DNA from: Oscarella lobularis
Lineage: Eukaryota > Porifera > Homoscleromorpha > Homosclerophorida > Oscarellidae
Assembly: GCF_947507565.1 (NCBI RefSeq)
Contig: NC_089182.1
Location: 124,001 to 188,000, forward strand
DNA: 64,000 bases
Direction of reading: 5' to 3'
The notes beneath the pieces are model-generated. The model saw only the letters and a program-made list of their open reading frames with translations. It was not told where the DNA came from and ran no database searches. The position numbers and the translations under genes are program-made. Of the stretch, positions 1 through 11,267 are shown piece after piece (positions within the stretch are counted from its first letter, which is position 1; every line of letters begins with the position of its first letter).

Positions 1-1109
1 ATCCTCATGAAATTTCATCTATAATCAGTTATTTTATCATTTCACTTTTCCATCTCCCGTTGTAACAAGAACGTCGACACCGTAAACTTCGTGAACGGAA
101 AACTCGCATTTCGAGTGTTCTTTCCTTTGCGCTTCATTGGGATTTTGAATTATTGATTTTTTCGCCATCAATTACATTTTTCGTCAGCTGATGTGACAAC
201 ATGCCTAAAAAAAGAGAAAACCAACTCAAAAAAATTGAAAAAAAAATAATTTTAATTTTGCCTTCTACTGGCTTGCAGTTGAACGCTTCAGCTACTTTTG
301 TAACAGTATCAGTCACCACACTATTCTAAATAAAAGAGATAATAAATTAAAACAAGTCTAAAGGTTCCCGTATGTCCCTGTACCTCATTTCCTGGCTGAA
401 CGAGCCTTAGAGCGGCTTCGGAGGCCAAACGAGCCGCCATAATACAATCGGCCTTTCGTCCAGTCACTTTATTTTCCTATAAAAGAAATTCAATTTATAT
501 ATAATTAATTATTTATGATCTTTCTACTGGCGATGATCCAAGTACAATTGTGTGCGCAACTACAGCAATGAAACCGTCCACGTGCACGCCTAAATCGCTG
601 TCGAAATAAATAATTAATTAAATATATATATTGACCACGCCCCCTCGAACATTTTCAACGACGTCGCCGTCCGAGAGAATTACGTTTGGATCGCTGCGAA
701 GCGGCGAAAAATGACAGATGCAATGATTCACCGAAACGCACGTGGGAAAGGCGATTCCTTTTTTAAAGCGCGCGAAGGGGGGGGTTACGTTGCAACAATG
801 TATATAAATCGAGATTCTCTGTACCCTTCTTCATCTCTTTCTCTTTCTTGAAGACGCGACTCGTTTCTTCCGTTATGAGACGATCGCGCGAGTTCGCAGA
901 GCTCGATAACGGACGTTTCCGGTGTCGCCTTTTCGATTAGTCGCTCCAGAACGCCTTGCGTAAAGGGATTTCGGCTTTTTTCGCGAGAAGGAGCGCGCGT
1001 TCTTACGGTTCGCCATGTCGCCGGCCATTTTGTACTTCGTTACGACGATGTCGTCGGCTATTGTCGGCTCCTCGTCCGATGAATCGCCGCCGGCGTGAGC
1101 TTCTGCCAT
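1..1109 (-). CDS. PA2G4: PA2G4/EBP1 homologue, 5' part (runs off the left edge)
   Basis: Proliferation-associated 2G4 is a methionine-aminopeptidase-fold protein without peptidase activity that binds ribosomes and rRNA. Visible pieces match it in order: start at 1109 with acidic N-terminus and [33 protein letters not shown] (about 830-890); [20 protein letters not shown] (651-757); [33 protein letters not shown] (384-476); FNCKPVEG (262-325); [16 protein letters not shown] (to 204). The intron between the last two pieces has a GC donor (260-261). Two single-base frame breaks are needed to join conserved stretches, near 887 (GCGC run) and near 168 (A run). Because flanking codons are well conserved, sequence error seems likelier than a pseudogene. 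The C-terminal half lies outside the window. Confidence 0.9.
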
Positions 1110-1222
1110 TTTTCGCGTGATTTCACCACGTGTCCGGGACTTGCGCTCCACGTGGGATTATGGGAGGTCCCGCATGCCATGCACCAAAACAAAAAAAGCG
1201 ATCAGCTGCGCACGCAAATCAA

Positions 1223-2500
1223 TTAAACGATGTTGATCTCAAAAAATCCTGGACCGTCGGTCAGGGGCCCCACTCCTTGAGGAGGAAGCGGATTGGGATT
1301 TAATTCCACTTCATCGTCGTTTTTCACGCAAATAAATTTGCGATGAACGACTGAAAAAATCGCGTATGCTGTCGCAGATTCAGGCGTCTCCAGAATTGCA
1401 AAAGGCGACGGCTCCTGCGTAAAAATCACTTTACTATAAAAAAAGTTACGTTGACTATTTTGGATCTAACTTGGTGTGCAACAAGACTATTATCCGCCAG
1501 TCCTTTTATATTTGTCCGAGAAAACGGTGCACTTTGAAACGTATAGATAGCAGCATTGACATCAGAGCCACTTTTGTGGGCAATCACATGAGCTGTATAC
1601 AACATTATTAGTTAATTAGAGAACCCCAAAGTCTCTTGTTTGTGTACTTGTTGTCTTATCTTGATTCACCAGAATGACTTGCCCGTTTCGCGGAACACTC
1701 AATGCCTTGCCGTTCATTTTAGAAACAATTTGGCACGTTGTTAGATTAAAATTCTTTTTTGAAGAACTGAATCCTATGACGCTCATCTGTCATTATATTA
1801 ATTAATTAATTTATAGCAAATATGCTTTCTGTTACATATACCGCTGTAAATTCGGCGAGATCTTGTCTCGTTCCGGCTATCGATGGCGGAACAACGAAGC
1901 CACTTTCGTCGACACCAATGTACTGTGACTGATCCACATCGCTCTGAAATTTCACTTCCGACGGAGGAGGAATTGCCTGACCATCCGTTTCCGCTGAGAC
2001 GCCTGCCTGCTTTACATTGAAGTCACAGTATGCATCCGGGTTAGATGCCTAAATAATTAATTAATTAATTAAAGAACGCAGTAGAGGAGCGGGCGACACC
2101 GGTGAGTAGCGCGTTGTTTTGAATTTTGAGGTAGGGGCGTGGCAGGGGCTTGGGAGGATCGTTTTGATCCAAGCTTTACCAAGGGGTTCCGAAACTAACC
2201 AGCGACACTCGACTGAAATGAGACGGCACGCGCTAACATTATCACGAGACTAGTGGGATATCATACAGTGTAACACGTACGATTGCGGGATGTGTTCCCT
2301 GCGCCGTCACAGCATTGGCAGCACCGGCGTTCTCTTCGTAAGTAAGGTATCCGTTGGGATACCGATGCGGTTTGAAATTGTAGATACCCGATGGAAGACT
2401 CGTAACGTCGTTCATGTCCTTAGGCTATATCTATCGGCAAAACGTCGCCTATAGCTACGATTCTTACTGACTTGACGGCTTCACTCTCCGACGGATCCAT
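1223..2500 (-). CDS. Trefoil-family array unit 8 (most divergent member)
   Basis: Most diverged unit of the array. Exons, approximate: 2468-2500 (start MDPSESEAVKS, no signal peptide), 2281-2424 (GIYNFKPHRYPNGYLTY), 2100-2212, 1842-2048 (FQSDVDQSQYIGVDESGF), 1648-1786, 1471-1592 and 1223-1414 (YAIFSVVHRKFICVK, ending FFEINIV and stop). It differs from units 1-6 by an extra phase-1 intron (1593-1647) splitting their fifth exon; genes T1 and T2 have an intron at the same place, so this looks ancestral. Exon 3 has the usual 113 nt, but its conserved second half reads in another frame and exon 2 ends out of phase, so the middle of the gene is either damaged or mis-sequenced. Function unknown; family inferred to be tandem beta-trefoils. 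Confidence 0.7.
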
Positions 2501-2789
2501 TATCTAAAGAAGAGCTTATAAAGGCATGCGCAAGACGTGATAATAAGCAAATTAGGGCTTCCACCGACGCCACGCTGTTATTTTTGCTATATGAGCGCGG
2601 CCATGCATGATGCCTTCTAATAATGTAGCCTAATGCATTCTTACCGTCTTAGAATTCCCCACCGGGTGCAAGAAAGGACGAAACATGCGCAAGACGGACT
2701 CGCATTTTCCTCCGACGCGTTTTTTTCAGTGTGACGCCCTCTTTTAGACAGGTGGGCTGTTGACTTCATTCGTCGATTTGGAAAGGAAG
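2501..2789. other. Unit 8/7 spacer with a remnant family first exon
   Basis: Around 2645-2662 (minus strand) lies a copy of the short first exon of the array units, with its donor intact but GTG in place of the ATG. A CATGCGCAAG motif follows at about 2685. It looks like a leftover promoter and first exon of an ordinary unit, upstream of the start now used by unit 8. Confidence 0.55.
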
Positions 2790-2908
<119 letters not shown>

Positions 2909-3885
2909 CTGGACCAGAAGATGTGGCTTCAGATGGGCTATATGTATAACAGTATTCCAGACTGCAATCCTCCTAATAATCGTACTCTTACTTGTCTTGT
3001 GTCTTTCGTGATAAAAAGACGAGCCCTTTGTTCTCAATGCTTATTATTTCCTTGTCCATCCAAGCAGAAGACATTTGACAATTTTTGGTCAAGATACTTT
3101 GGAGGGAGACGACTGTAACGCAGAACTAATGCCTGCAATCAATTATCATTGAATTAAAATAAAATGTAACTAGTAAGACAAACATACAGCGGTAAAATTG
3201 GCCAATTTTTTGTCGCTTCCGGCTTTTGATGGTTTAACAATGTCACCATTGCTATCGACACCGATGTAATGCGATTGATTCGCATCGCTCTGAAATCTTA
3301 TCTGTTTTGTTTCGCTCCCTTATCCGGTTCATCTGAACCGGAATCCCCTCGGCGTCCAGCGCGCGGAAGCCATAGGATGAGGGAGGGTATAGCTTATAAT
3401 CAGGTTTAGGTGCCTTTTAAAATCATATTTTCTATACCATTGTGCAATATCATCTCTGCATACCTTCAGCAGCTCGTCACCTTCAATTTTGAGATAAGGA
3501 TTGTTGGCATTGCTAACAAGCGTCCTTATCAATTGCTTGCTTGCCACCGGGGTATTTGAAATATGCCACCGACAGCTAGCTAAAGCATACACTGAAACAT
3601 TTTTCCTGACAAGTAAATACCGGTAGTAAAATACGGTCTCTAGGCGTTGTTCCAAGCCCCGTCACACCATCCTGCGTGTAGGTAAGGTAATTGTTTGTAC
3701 GCTGTTTAGGTTCTAGGTTGTATATGCCTTTCGGAAGAACAACAGCCTGAGAGTACGCAATAGAGAATAACGTCTAAAACCGGATTTGGCGCACACGTAC
3801 CTGTGTAAAGCGCGCGGATGATGAGAAGTCATTATTATCTAGATCAAGGCTTAGGCGTCATTCTTACCACATGACGATTTCCCAT
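2909..3885 (-). pseudogene. Array unit 7, decayed and 3'-truncated
   Basis: Same exon plan as the other units: 3868-3885 (MGNRHV), 3635-3746 (LPKGIYNLEPK, then NNYLTYTQDG), 3464-3579 (CRWHISNTPV), about 3190-3413 and the start of exon 5 to 3132. Exon 4 keeps SDANQSHYIGVD but at least two frame changes separate it from its upstream part. Exon 5 is also out of frame and runs into the CT repeat; the last exon is missing. This is a host-gene pseudogene, probably damaged by repeat expansion or a deletion at the repeat. Confidence 0.8.
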
Positions 3886-4127
3886 TGGACTCAATTGGGC
3901 GAAGCATGCGCGCAAGACGGACTCGCCTTCTCCTCCGACGCGTTCTTTTCAGTTGACGCCCTCTTTTATAGACAGGTGGGCTGTTGACTTCATTCGTCGA
4001 CTTGGAAAAGAAGATCTCTCCCTCAGCAAATTTCCGGCATTTCGTCAGAACAGCTTCCACAAATCAACAGACAACAAACAATCGCAAAACGAGCTCAGCA
4101 GCAGCAGCAGACGCACATGCAATCCAA

Positions 4128-5461
4128 TTACGTGTCACATTTGGAAAGGATTTCGATGTGAAAGAAACCCGGACCCTTTGTGAGAGATTCCGAGTTTCCG
4201 GAAGGAGGAAGAGGATTGGGATCCAATTCCAAATGACCTTCCTTCACGCATACGAATTCGTGATCAGCTGGCGAATAAAGCACGTAGGCATCATCGTTCT
4301 CAGTCTCTTCTCCTGGAACTGTAGCCTTCAGTATTGCAAACGAAGTTGGTTTCTGCGTGAGGAAAAAATTCTTTTTATAGGTCTGATCACGTGTGCAATT
4401 TCTTACTTTGTGTGCAATCATCTTGTCATCTTTTATTCTTAGATTCAATGAAGGGTGCTCGACGCCTTGAAACGTATATAGAACGTTGCCTTGACCAGAA
4501 GATATGGCCTTCAGATGGGCTATATGTATAACAGTATTCCAGACTGCAATCCTCCTAATAATCGTACTCTTACATGTCTCTTTGTCTTTCGTTGATAAAA
4601 AGACGAGCCCTTTGCTCTCAATGCTTATTGCCTTGTCCGTCCCAGTAGAAACAATTTGAACATTTTCTTGGTCAAAATCCTTTGTAAGAGAACTGAAACC
4701 CGTGACTTGTGTCTGCAATCAATTATCATTTAATTAAATGTAACTAGTAAGACAAACATACAGTGATAAATTGAGAATATTCTGGGTTGCTTCCGGCAAA
4801 TAATGGCGGAACAACGAAACCACATCCATCAACACCAATGTATTGTGATTGATCCACATCGCTCTGAATTTTTATCATTTCCTCCGAGTCTCCCCCGGCG
4901 TTCTGCGTGCGGAAGTAATAGGATGGAAGGCGTCGTTTCTTAGGTACCTTTTAAAATCATATTTTCTATACCATTGCGCAATAGCATCTCTGCATACCGT
5001 CAGCAACACGTTACGGGTATGTTTAATTTTGAGATAAGGATTGGCGGCATTGCTAACAAGCGTCTTTATCCATTGCTTGTTTTCCACGGGATTTGAAAGT
5101 AGCCACTGACAGTCAGCTAAAGCATACACGGTAGCATTTTCCCTGCCAAGTAAATAGCGGCAGTAAAATACCTTCTGTAGGCGTCGTTCCACGTCCCGTC
5201 ACACCCTCATTCGTGTAGGTAAGGTATCCTTTTTGATACAGATTAGGTATTAGGTGGTATATGCCTCCCGGAAGAGCACCCTGAGAGTACGCAATGGAGA
5301 CCAATGCAAGAATAACGTATAGAACCGATTCGGCGCACACGTACGTCCACTTCGCCGCCGTCGAGTGATTCAATTGGCTTCTGTGTGAAGCGCGGCGCAT
5401 GATTATCGAACTCAAGGTTTAGAAAGCGTCTAACCCTTCTTACCGTCTCAGAATTCCCCAT
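4128..5461 (-). CDS. Trefoil-family array unit 6
   Basis: Six exons: 5444-5461 (MGNSET), 5172-5280 (ALPGGIYHLIPNLYQKGYL), 4998-5116 (CQWLLSNPVENKQWIKT), 4762-4947 (QSDVDQSQYIGVDGCGFVV), 4407-4712 (VWNTVIHIAHLKAISSGQG), 4128-4352. Their lengths sum to 963 nt, giving 320 aa in one open frame. The stop codon of sister units is changed to TGT here, so the protein ends CDT three codons later. No signal peptide or membrane segment. An alternative reading that extends exon 2 upstream would give a hydrophobic leader, but that stretch lies between a conserved GTAAG donor and a conserved TCTCAG acceptor and its frame is not kept in sister units. Function unknown. Confidence 0.8.
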
Positions 5462-5663
5462 TCGGAGAGCGGGGTCCGGAGAGCGTCGCTAAAAAGAGCG
5501 AAGCATGCGCAAGGAACAAAGGACAAAGCTGATTCCCCGAACACCATAGCCTCGGGAACCCAGACTATCTCCCGGAGCCTATCCGGGGAATAGGCTTCTA
5601 TCAGCAGACAATAGCAAGCTCAGCAGAAGACGCACATGCAATCGAGCGAGTGCACATTACGTG

Positions 5664-7031
5664 TCATTTAGTAAGAAAGATGTGAAAGAAAGCTGGTCCA
5701 TTTGTGAGAGGTTTCGAGCTTCCGGAAGGAGGAAGAGGATTGGGATCCAATTCCAAATGACCGTCTTCCTTCACGCTTACGAATTCGTGATGAGCTGGCG
5801 AATAAAGCACGTAGACATCGTTCTCAGTCTCTTCCCCTGGAACTGTAGCCTTCAGTATTGCAAACGAAGTTGGTTTCTGCGTGAGGAAAAAATTCTTTTT
5901 TATAGGTCTGATCACGTGTGCAATTTCTTACTTTGTGTGCAATCATCTTTCCATCCCTTATTCTTAGATGCAATGAAGAGTACTTGACGCCTTGAAACGT
6001 GTATGTTCTAACGTTGCCATGAACAGAAGACATGGCCTTCAGATGGGCTATATGTATAACAGTATTCCAGACTGCAATCCTCCTAATAATCGTACTCTTA
6101 CATGTCTCTTTGTCTTTCGTTGATAAAAAGACGTGCTCTTTGCTCTCAATGCTTATTGCCTTGTCCGTCCCAGTAGAAACAATTTGAACAATTTCTTGGT
6201 CAAGATCCTTTGAAGGAGAACTGAAACCCACGACTTTTGTCTACAATCAATCAATCAATCAATCAATTATAAAATGTAACTAGTAAGACAAACATACAGT
6301 GGTAAATCGGGCATATTTTGGGTTGCTTCCGGCAATTGCTGGCGGAACAACGAAACCACTTTCATCAACACCGATGTAGTGTGATTGATTCGGATCGCTC
6401 TGAAATTTCATCATTTTCGGTTCCTCTTCCCTCACAAGTGACCCACTATCCGTTTCATCTGAACGCACGTTCAGCGCGCGGAAGTCATAGGATGAGGGAG
6501 GGGATAGCTTATTAGGTGCCTTTTAAAATCATATTTTCTATACTATTGTGCAATGGCATTTCTGCGCATACCGTCTGCAGTGCGTTATTTTCAATTTTGA
6601 GATAAGGATTAGTGGCATTGCGAACAAGCGTCCTTATCGTTTGTTTGCCTGTCACGGATTTCGAAATCGTCCACTGACACTTACCTAAAGTATACACGGT
6701 AACATTTTTTTCCTGTCACGTAAATACCGGTACAGTAAAATACTGTACCTTCTTTAGGCTTTGTTCCACGCCCCGTCACACCCTTTTTCGTGTAGGTAAG
6801 GTATCCGTGATACAGATTAGGTTGTAGGGTGTATATGCCTTTCGGAAGAGCAGCCTGCATGATTGAGAGTACGCAATGGAGAATAACGTCTAAAACCGAT
6901 TCGACGCACACGTACGTCGAATTCGCCGCCATCGAGTGATTCAACTGGTTTCTGTATGAAACGCGCGGATGATGAGAAGTCTAGCTCGATTAAGGTTTAG
7001 GCGTCATTCTTACCGTCTTAGAATTTGCCAT
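5664..7031 (-). CDS. Trefoil-family array unit 5
   Basis: Six exons: 7014-7031 (MANSKT), 6749-6854 (LPKGIYTLQPNLYHGYLTY), 6572-6684 (CQWTISKSVTGKQTIRT), 6298-6519 (acidic linker SDETDSGS, then NQSHYIGVDESGFVVPP), 5932-6240 (VQIVSTGTDKAISI), 5664-5876 (VYVLYSPAHHEFVSVK, ending FFHIFLTK). The sum is 981 nt, 326 aa, one frame. Repeated short beta-strand motifs of the type hydrophobic-x-hydrophobic-x-Gly/Asn fit two beta-trefoils (exons 2-4 and 5-6). No leader peptide. A CATGCGCGC motif lies just upstream of the start, as in sister units. Confidence 0.8.
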
Positions 7032-7253
7032 TCGACTCAATTGGGCGAAGCATGCGCGCAAGACGAACTCACATTCTGTTGACGCCCTCTTTTATAGACA
7101 GGTGGGCTGTTGACGTCATTCGTCGACTTGGAAAAGAAAATTCCGATATTTCGTCAGGACAGCTTCCACAAATCAACAGACGATAAACAATAGCAAAACG
7201 AGCTCAGCAGCAGCAGCAGACGCACATGCAATCCAGCGAGTGCACATTACGTG

Positions 7254-8600
7254 TCATTTGGAAAGGATTTTGACGTGAAAGAAACCTGGACCCTTTGTGA
7301 GAGGTTTCGAGCTTCCGGAAGGAGGAAGAGGATCGGAATCCAATTCCAAATGACCGTTTTTCTTCACGCATACGAATTCGTGATGAGCTGGCGAATAAAG
7401 CACGTAGACATCGTTCTCGGTCTCTTCCCCTGGAACTGTAGCCTTCAGTATTGCAAACGAAGTTGGTTTCTGCAAAAAATGATTTTTTGCAGGTCTGGTC
7501 ACGTGTGCAATTTCTTACTTTGTGTGCAATCATCTTGCCATCTTTAGCCCTTATTCTTAGATTCAATGAAGGGTGCTCGACGCCTTGAAACGTATATAGA
7601 ACGTTGTCTTTACCAGAAGACATGGCCTTCAGATTGGCTATATGTAGAACAGTGTTCCAGACTGGAATCCTCCTAATAATTGTACTCTTACTTGTCTCGT
7701 CGTCTTTCGTTGATAAAAAGACGTGCCCTTTGCCCTTGATAGGTATTGCCTTGTCCATTTCACTAGTAGGAAGAATTTGAACATTTTTTGGTCAAGATCA
7801 AGATCGTTTGAAGCAGGACTGAAATCCATGACATCCGTCTGCAATCAATTATCGTTTAATTAGAAAATAAAATGTAACTAGTAAGACAAACATACAGTGG
7901 TAAATTGGACATATTCTGGGTTGCTTCCGGCAAATGATGGCGGAACAACGAAACCACTTCCATCAACACCGATGTACTGTGATTGATCCACATCGCTCTG
8001 AAATTTTTTCACTTGCGGTTCCTCTTCCCTCACAAGTGGCCCAGTATCCGTTTCATCTGAACGCACGTCCAGCGCGCGGAAGTAATAAGATGAGGGAAGG
8101 GATATCGCATGAGGTGCCTTTAGAATCATATTTTCCATACTATTGTACAATAGCATCTCTGCATATACCGTCAGCAGCGCGTTATCTTCAATGCTGAGAT
8201 AAGGATTGGTGGCATTGCTAACAGGCGTCCTTATCCATTGCTTGTTTTCCACGGGATTTGAAAGTGTCCACCGACAGTCAGCTAAAGCATACACGGTAAC
8301 ATTTTTCCTGCCAAGTAAATACCGGTAGTAAAATACGGTCTCCAGGCGTCGTTCCACGCCCCGTCACACCCTCATTCGTGTAGGTAAGGTATCCATCTGG
8401 ATACATATGAGGTTTTAGGTTGTATATGCCACTCGGAAGAGCCTGAGAGTACGCAATGGAGACCAATCCAAGAATGACGTCGTAAAACCGACACGTACGT
8501 CGAATTCGCCGCCATCGAGTGCTTTCTGTGTGAAGCGCGCCGATGATTATCGAACTCAAGGTTTGGAAAGCGTCCTTCTTACCGTCTCAGAATTGCCCAT
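7254..8600 (-). CDS. Trefoil-family array unit 4 (one frame break)
   Basis: Six exons: 8583-8600 (MGNSET), 8337-8442 (GIYNLKPHMYPDGYLTY), 8169-8281 (CRWTLSNPVENKQWIRT), 7896-8117 (FQSDVDQSQYIGVDGSGF), 7519-7838, 7254-7469 (FHVKILSK and stop). Exon lengths sum to 995 nt, one base short: an A run in exon 5 near 7780 has one A fewer than the frame needs between DLDLDQK and MDKAIPIKGKGHVFLS. Everything else is intact, so this is either a sequencing error in a homopolymer or a very recent mutation. Without it the protein would be 331 aa. Function unknown. Confidence 0.75.
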
Positions 8601-8800
8601 TCGGAGAGCGTCGCTAAAGAGAGCAAAGCATGCGCAAAGCACGATGGACAAGCTGCTATAATATTATTGCTGCGGTTCATTCGATGTTTTTTCTGCGAAG
8701 TCGATCGGGCATGCGCAGAGTAGTCTAATCCCACTCGCACGTGGCACCAGAGTGATGGTTTTATTCGAATCTTCAAGAAAGGGCTAAGCATGCACAAGAC
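8601..8800 (+). pseudogene. Shortest NOP58 promoter/first-exon fragment
   Basis: About 8626-8790 matches the region upstream of the real NOP58 at 14,230-14,415: the same CATGCGCA motifs, the run AAGCTGCTATAATATTATTG, and the beginning of NOP58 exon 1 (MVLFES) before similarity ends. It sits divergently in front of unit 4, as the intact NOP58 does in front of unit 1. Confidence 0.8.
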
Positions 8801-8873
8801 GGGGCTCACACGCATCATTTTCACGCTGATCGAGGCGTGACAATGGGAAAGACGTAATTTTCCTTCTATCAGC

Positions 8874-8912
8874 AAAAAAACAAACAAACAAACAAACAAA
8901 CAAACAAACAAA
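8874..8912. repeat. (CAAA)n tetranucleotide repeat
   Basis: About nine tandem CAAA/ACAA units downstream of unit 3's stop codon, in its presumed 3' UTR. Confidence 0.9.
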
Positions 8913-8975
8913 TAGCAAAACGAGCTCAGCAGCAGAAGAAGACGCACATGCAATCCAGCGAGTGCACATTACGTG

Positions 8976-10297
8976 TCATTTGGAAAGGGTTTTGATGTGA
9001 AAGAAACCTGGACCCTTTGTGAGACGTTTCAAGCTTCCGGAAGGAGGAAGAAGATTGGGATCCAATTCCAAATGACCGTCTTCCTTCACGCATACGAATT
9101 CGTAATGATCTGGCGAATAAAGCACGTAGACATCATTCTCAGTCTCTTTTCCTGGAACTGTAGCCTTCAGTATTGCAAACGAAGTTGGTATCTGTAAAAA
9201 AATACTTTTGGTAGGTCTGGTTACGTATGCAATTTCTTACTTCGTCTGCAATTATCTTGTCATCTTTAGCCCTTATACTTAGATTCAATGAAGAGTCCTC
9301 GACGCTCTTAAACGTATATAGAACGTTGCCTTGACCAGAAGATATGGCCTTCAGATGGGCTACATGTATAACAGTATTCCAGACTGCAATCCTCCTAATA
9401 ATCGTAATCGTACTTGTCTTGTCATCTTTCGTTGACAAAAAGACGAGCCCTTTGTCCTTGATACTTATTGCCTTGTCCGTCTCACTAGTAGGAAGAATTT
9501 GAACAGTTTCTTGGTCACGATCCTTTGAAGGAGGATTGAAATCCGTGAGTGATGGCTGCAATCAATTATCGTTTAATTGTAACTAGTAAGACAAACATAC
9601 AGTGATAAATTGGGCATATTCTTCGTTGCTTCCGGCAAATGCTGGCGGAACAACGAAACCACATCGATCAACACCGATGTAGTGTGATTGTTTCACATCG
9701 CTCTGAATTTTCATCACTTTCGAACGCAAGTCCACTTGCAAGCGGAAGCGATAGGGTGAGGGAGGGTATAGCTTATCATCAGGTTTAGGTGCCTTTTAAA
9801 ATAATATTTTCCATAGTATTGCGCAATAGCATCCGCGCATACCGTCTGCAGTGCGTTGTTTTCAATTTTGAGAAAAGGATCGTCAACGTCATCAACAAGC
9901 GTGCTTATCGTTTGTTTGCCTGTCACGGAATGAGAAATCATCCACCGACAGTTAGCTAAAGCATACACTGTAACATTTTTCCTGCCAAGTAAATACCGGT
10001 AGTAAAATACGGTCTCCAGGCCTCGTTCCACGTCCCGTCACACCTTCACTCGTGTAGGTAAGGTACCCCTTGGGGCGTTCTTCTTCGTCTTTATAGTTTC
10101 GTGGCTGTAGCGTGAATATGCCTTTCGGAAGAACAGCCTGAGAGTACGCAGTAGAGAATAACGTGTAAAACCGGATTTGGCGCACACGTACTGATATCTG
10201 TGTGAAGCGCGCGGATGATGAGAAGTCATTATTATCTAGCTCAAGGCTTAGGGGGTCAAGCGTCATTCTTTCTTACCGGAGGAGGAGAATTCGCCAT
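8976..10297 (-). CDS. Trefoil-family array unit 3
   Basis: Six exons: 10277-10297 (MANSPPP), 10011-10137 (LPKGIFTLQPRNYKDEEER, then GYLTYTSEG; the loop is longer than in sister units), 9843-9955 (CRWMISHSVTGKQTIST), 9601-9792 (VKQSHYIGVDRCGFVVPP; lacks the acidic SDETD linker), 9241-9555 (VWNTVIHVAHLKAISSGQG), 8976-9191 (VYVLYSPDHYEFVCVK). The sum is 984 nt, 327 aa, one frame. Its spread of differences in exons 2-4 and near identity in exons 5-6 is typical of the array. Confidence 0.8.
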
Positions 10298-10324
10298 TCG
10301 GAGAGCGTCGCTAAAGAGAGCAAA

Positions 10325-11062
10325 GCATGCGCAACGCACGAAGGACAAGCTGCTATAATATTATGACTGCTGCTCATTTTCGATGTTTTTGCGACTTTGA
10401 TTGGGCATGCGCAGAGCAAACCCACTCGCACGTGGCACATTGGTTTTATTCGAAAGCCCTGCACTGGCCTGCAGGATACGCCATCTTCAAAGTACCTCTG
10501 AACACTTCCTCTTTCGATTCTCTTTTTCTATTGCGAAGCTATTGGACGAGAAAAAGCTCCAGCAAGTCGACAATCTCTATCGAGACTTCGAGACCCCAGA
10601 CGGAGCCAGTCAAGTGTAAGAACACCTTCAAAATTGCTCATTCTCCAACTAACGCATCCAAATCGCAGCGTCAAACTCAAACACTTCGAAAAATTCGACG
10701 ACATGGCCGAAGCCCTATCAGGTGACCAAGACCCCGTACATACATATATACGTCATTTATATATAGCGGCCACGGCATCGATCGAAGGCAAAATGACGAG
10801 AAATCTGAAAAAATTACTCAAAAAAGTAGCACATGACGAATTGGCTGTAGCTGATGCAAAACTTGGTAGTAGTATCAAGGTAGAGAGATATATACATATA
10901 GATGAGGAATGTTGCAACAATTGCTCTTCCTATAGGATAAGCTTAGTATTAGCTGTGTGACCAGTTCAGCTGTGCAAGAGCTAATGAGAGGAATACGATC
11001 TCAGTTCACTAGTCTCTTATCAGGTTGATTATATAATTATTTATTAGCAAATTTAATCATCG
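10325..11062 (+). pseudogene. NOP58 5' duplicate (promoter and exons 1-5)
   Basis: Near-identical copy of 14,250-15,030: promoter with CATGCGCA motifs, exons 1-5 and four introns of NOP58, ending abruptly in intron 5 near 11,062. The initiator ATG is lost and exon 1 carries a 10-bp insertion (ACTGGCCTGC-like) that shifts its frame, so it cannot make the NOP58 N-terminus. Later exons keep [15 protein letters not shown] and [15 protein letters not shown]. It lies head-to-head with unit 3, mirroring the NOP58/unit 1 arrangement. Confidence 0.9.
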
Positions 11063-11267
11063 TTGGTGATAATAGGCAAATTAGTTGACGCCCTCTTTTA
11101 GACAGGTGGGCTGTTGACGTCATTCGTCGACTTGAAAAAGAAGATCTCTCTCTCTCAGCAAATTTCCGGCATTTCGTCAGCACAGCTTCCCACAAATCAA
11201 CAGACAATAAACAATAGTAAAACGAGCTCAGCAGCAGCAGCAGACGCACATGCAATCCAATTACGTG

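Noticed and set aside
5113-5415. Open frame giving array unit 6 a hydrophobic leader (secreted protein)
   Set aside because: The leader part lies between a conserved GTAAG donor and a TCTCAG acceptor. Sister units do not keep its frame, and units joined from the short first exon have exact triplet lengths.
10327-10960. Second functional NOP58
   Set aside because: Start codon lost, 10-bp insertion in exon 1 and no exons after the fifth.
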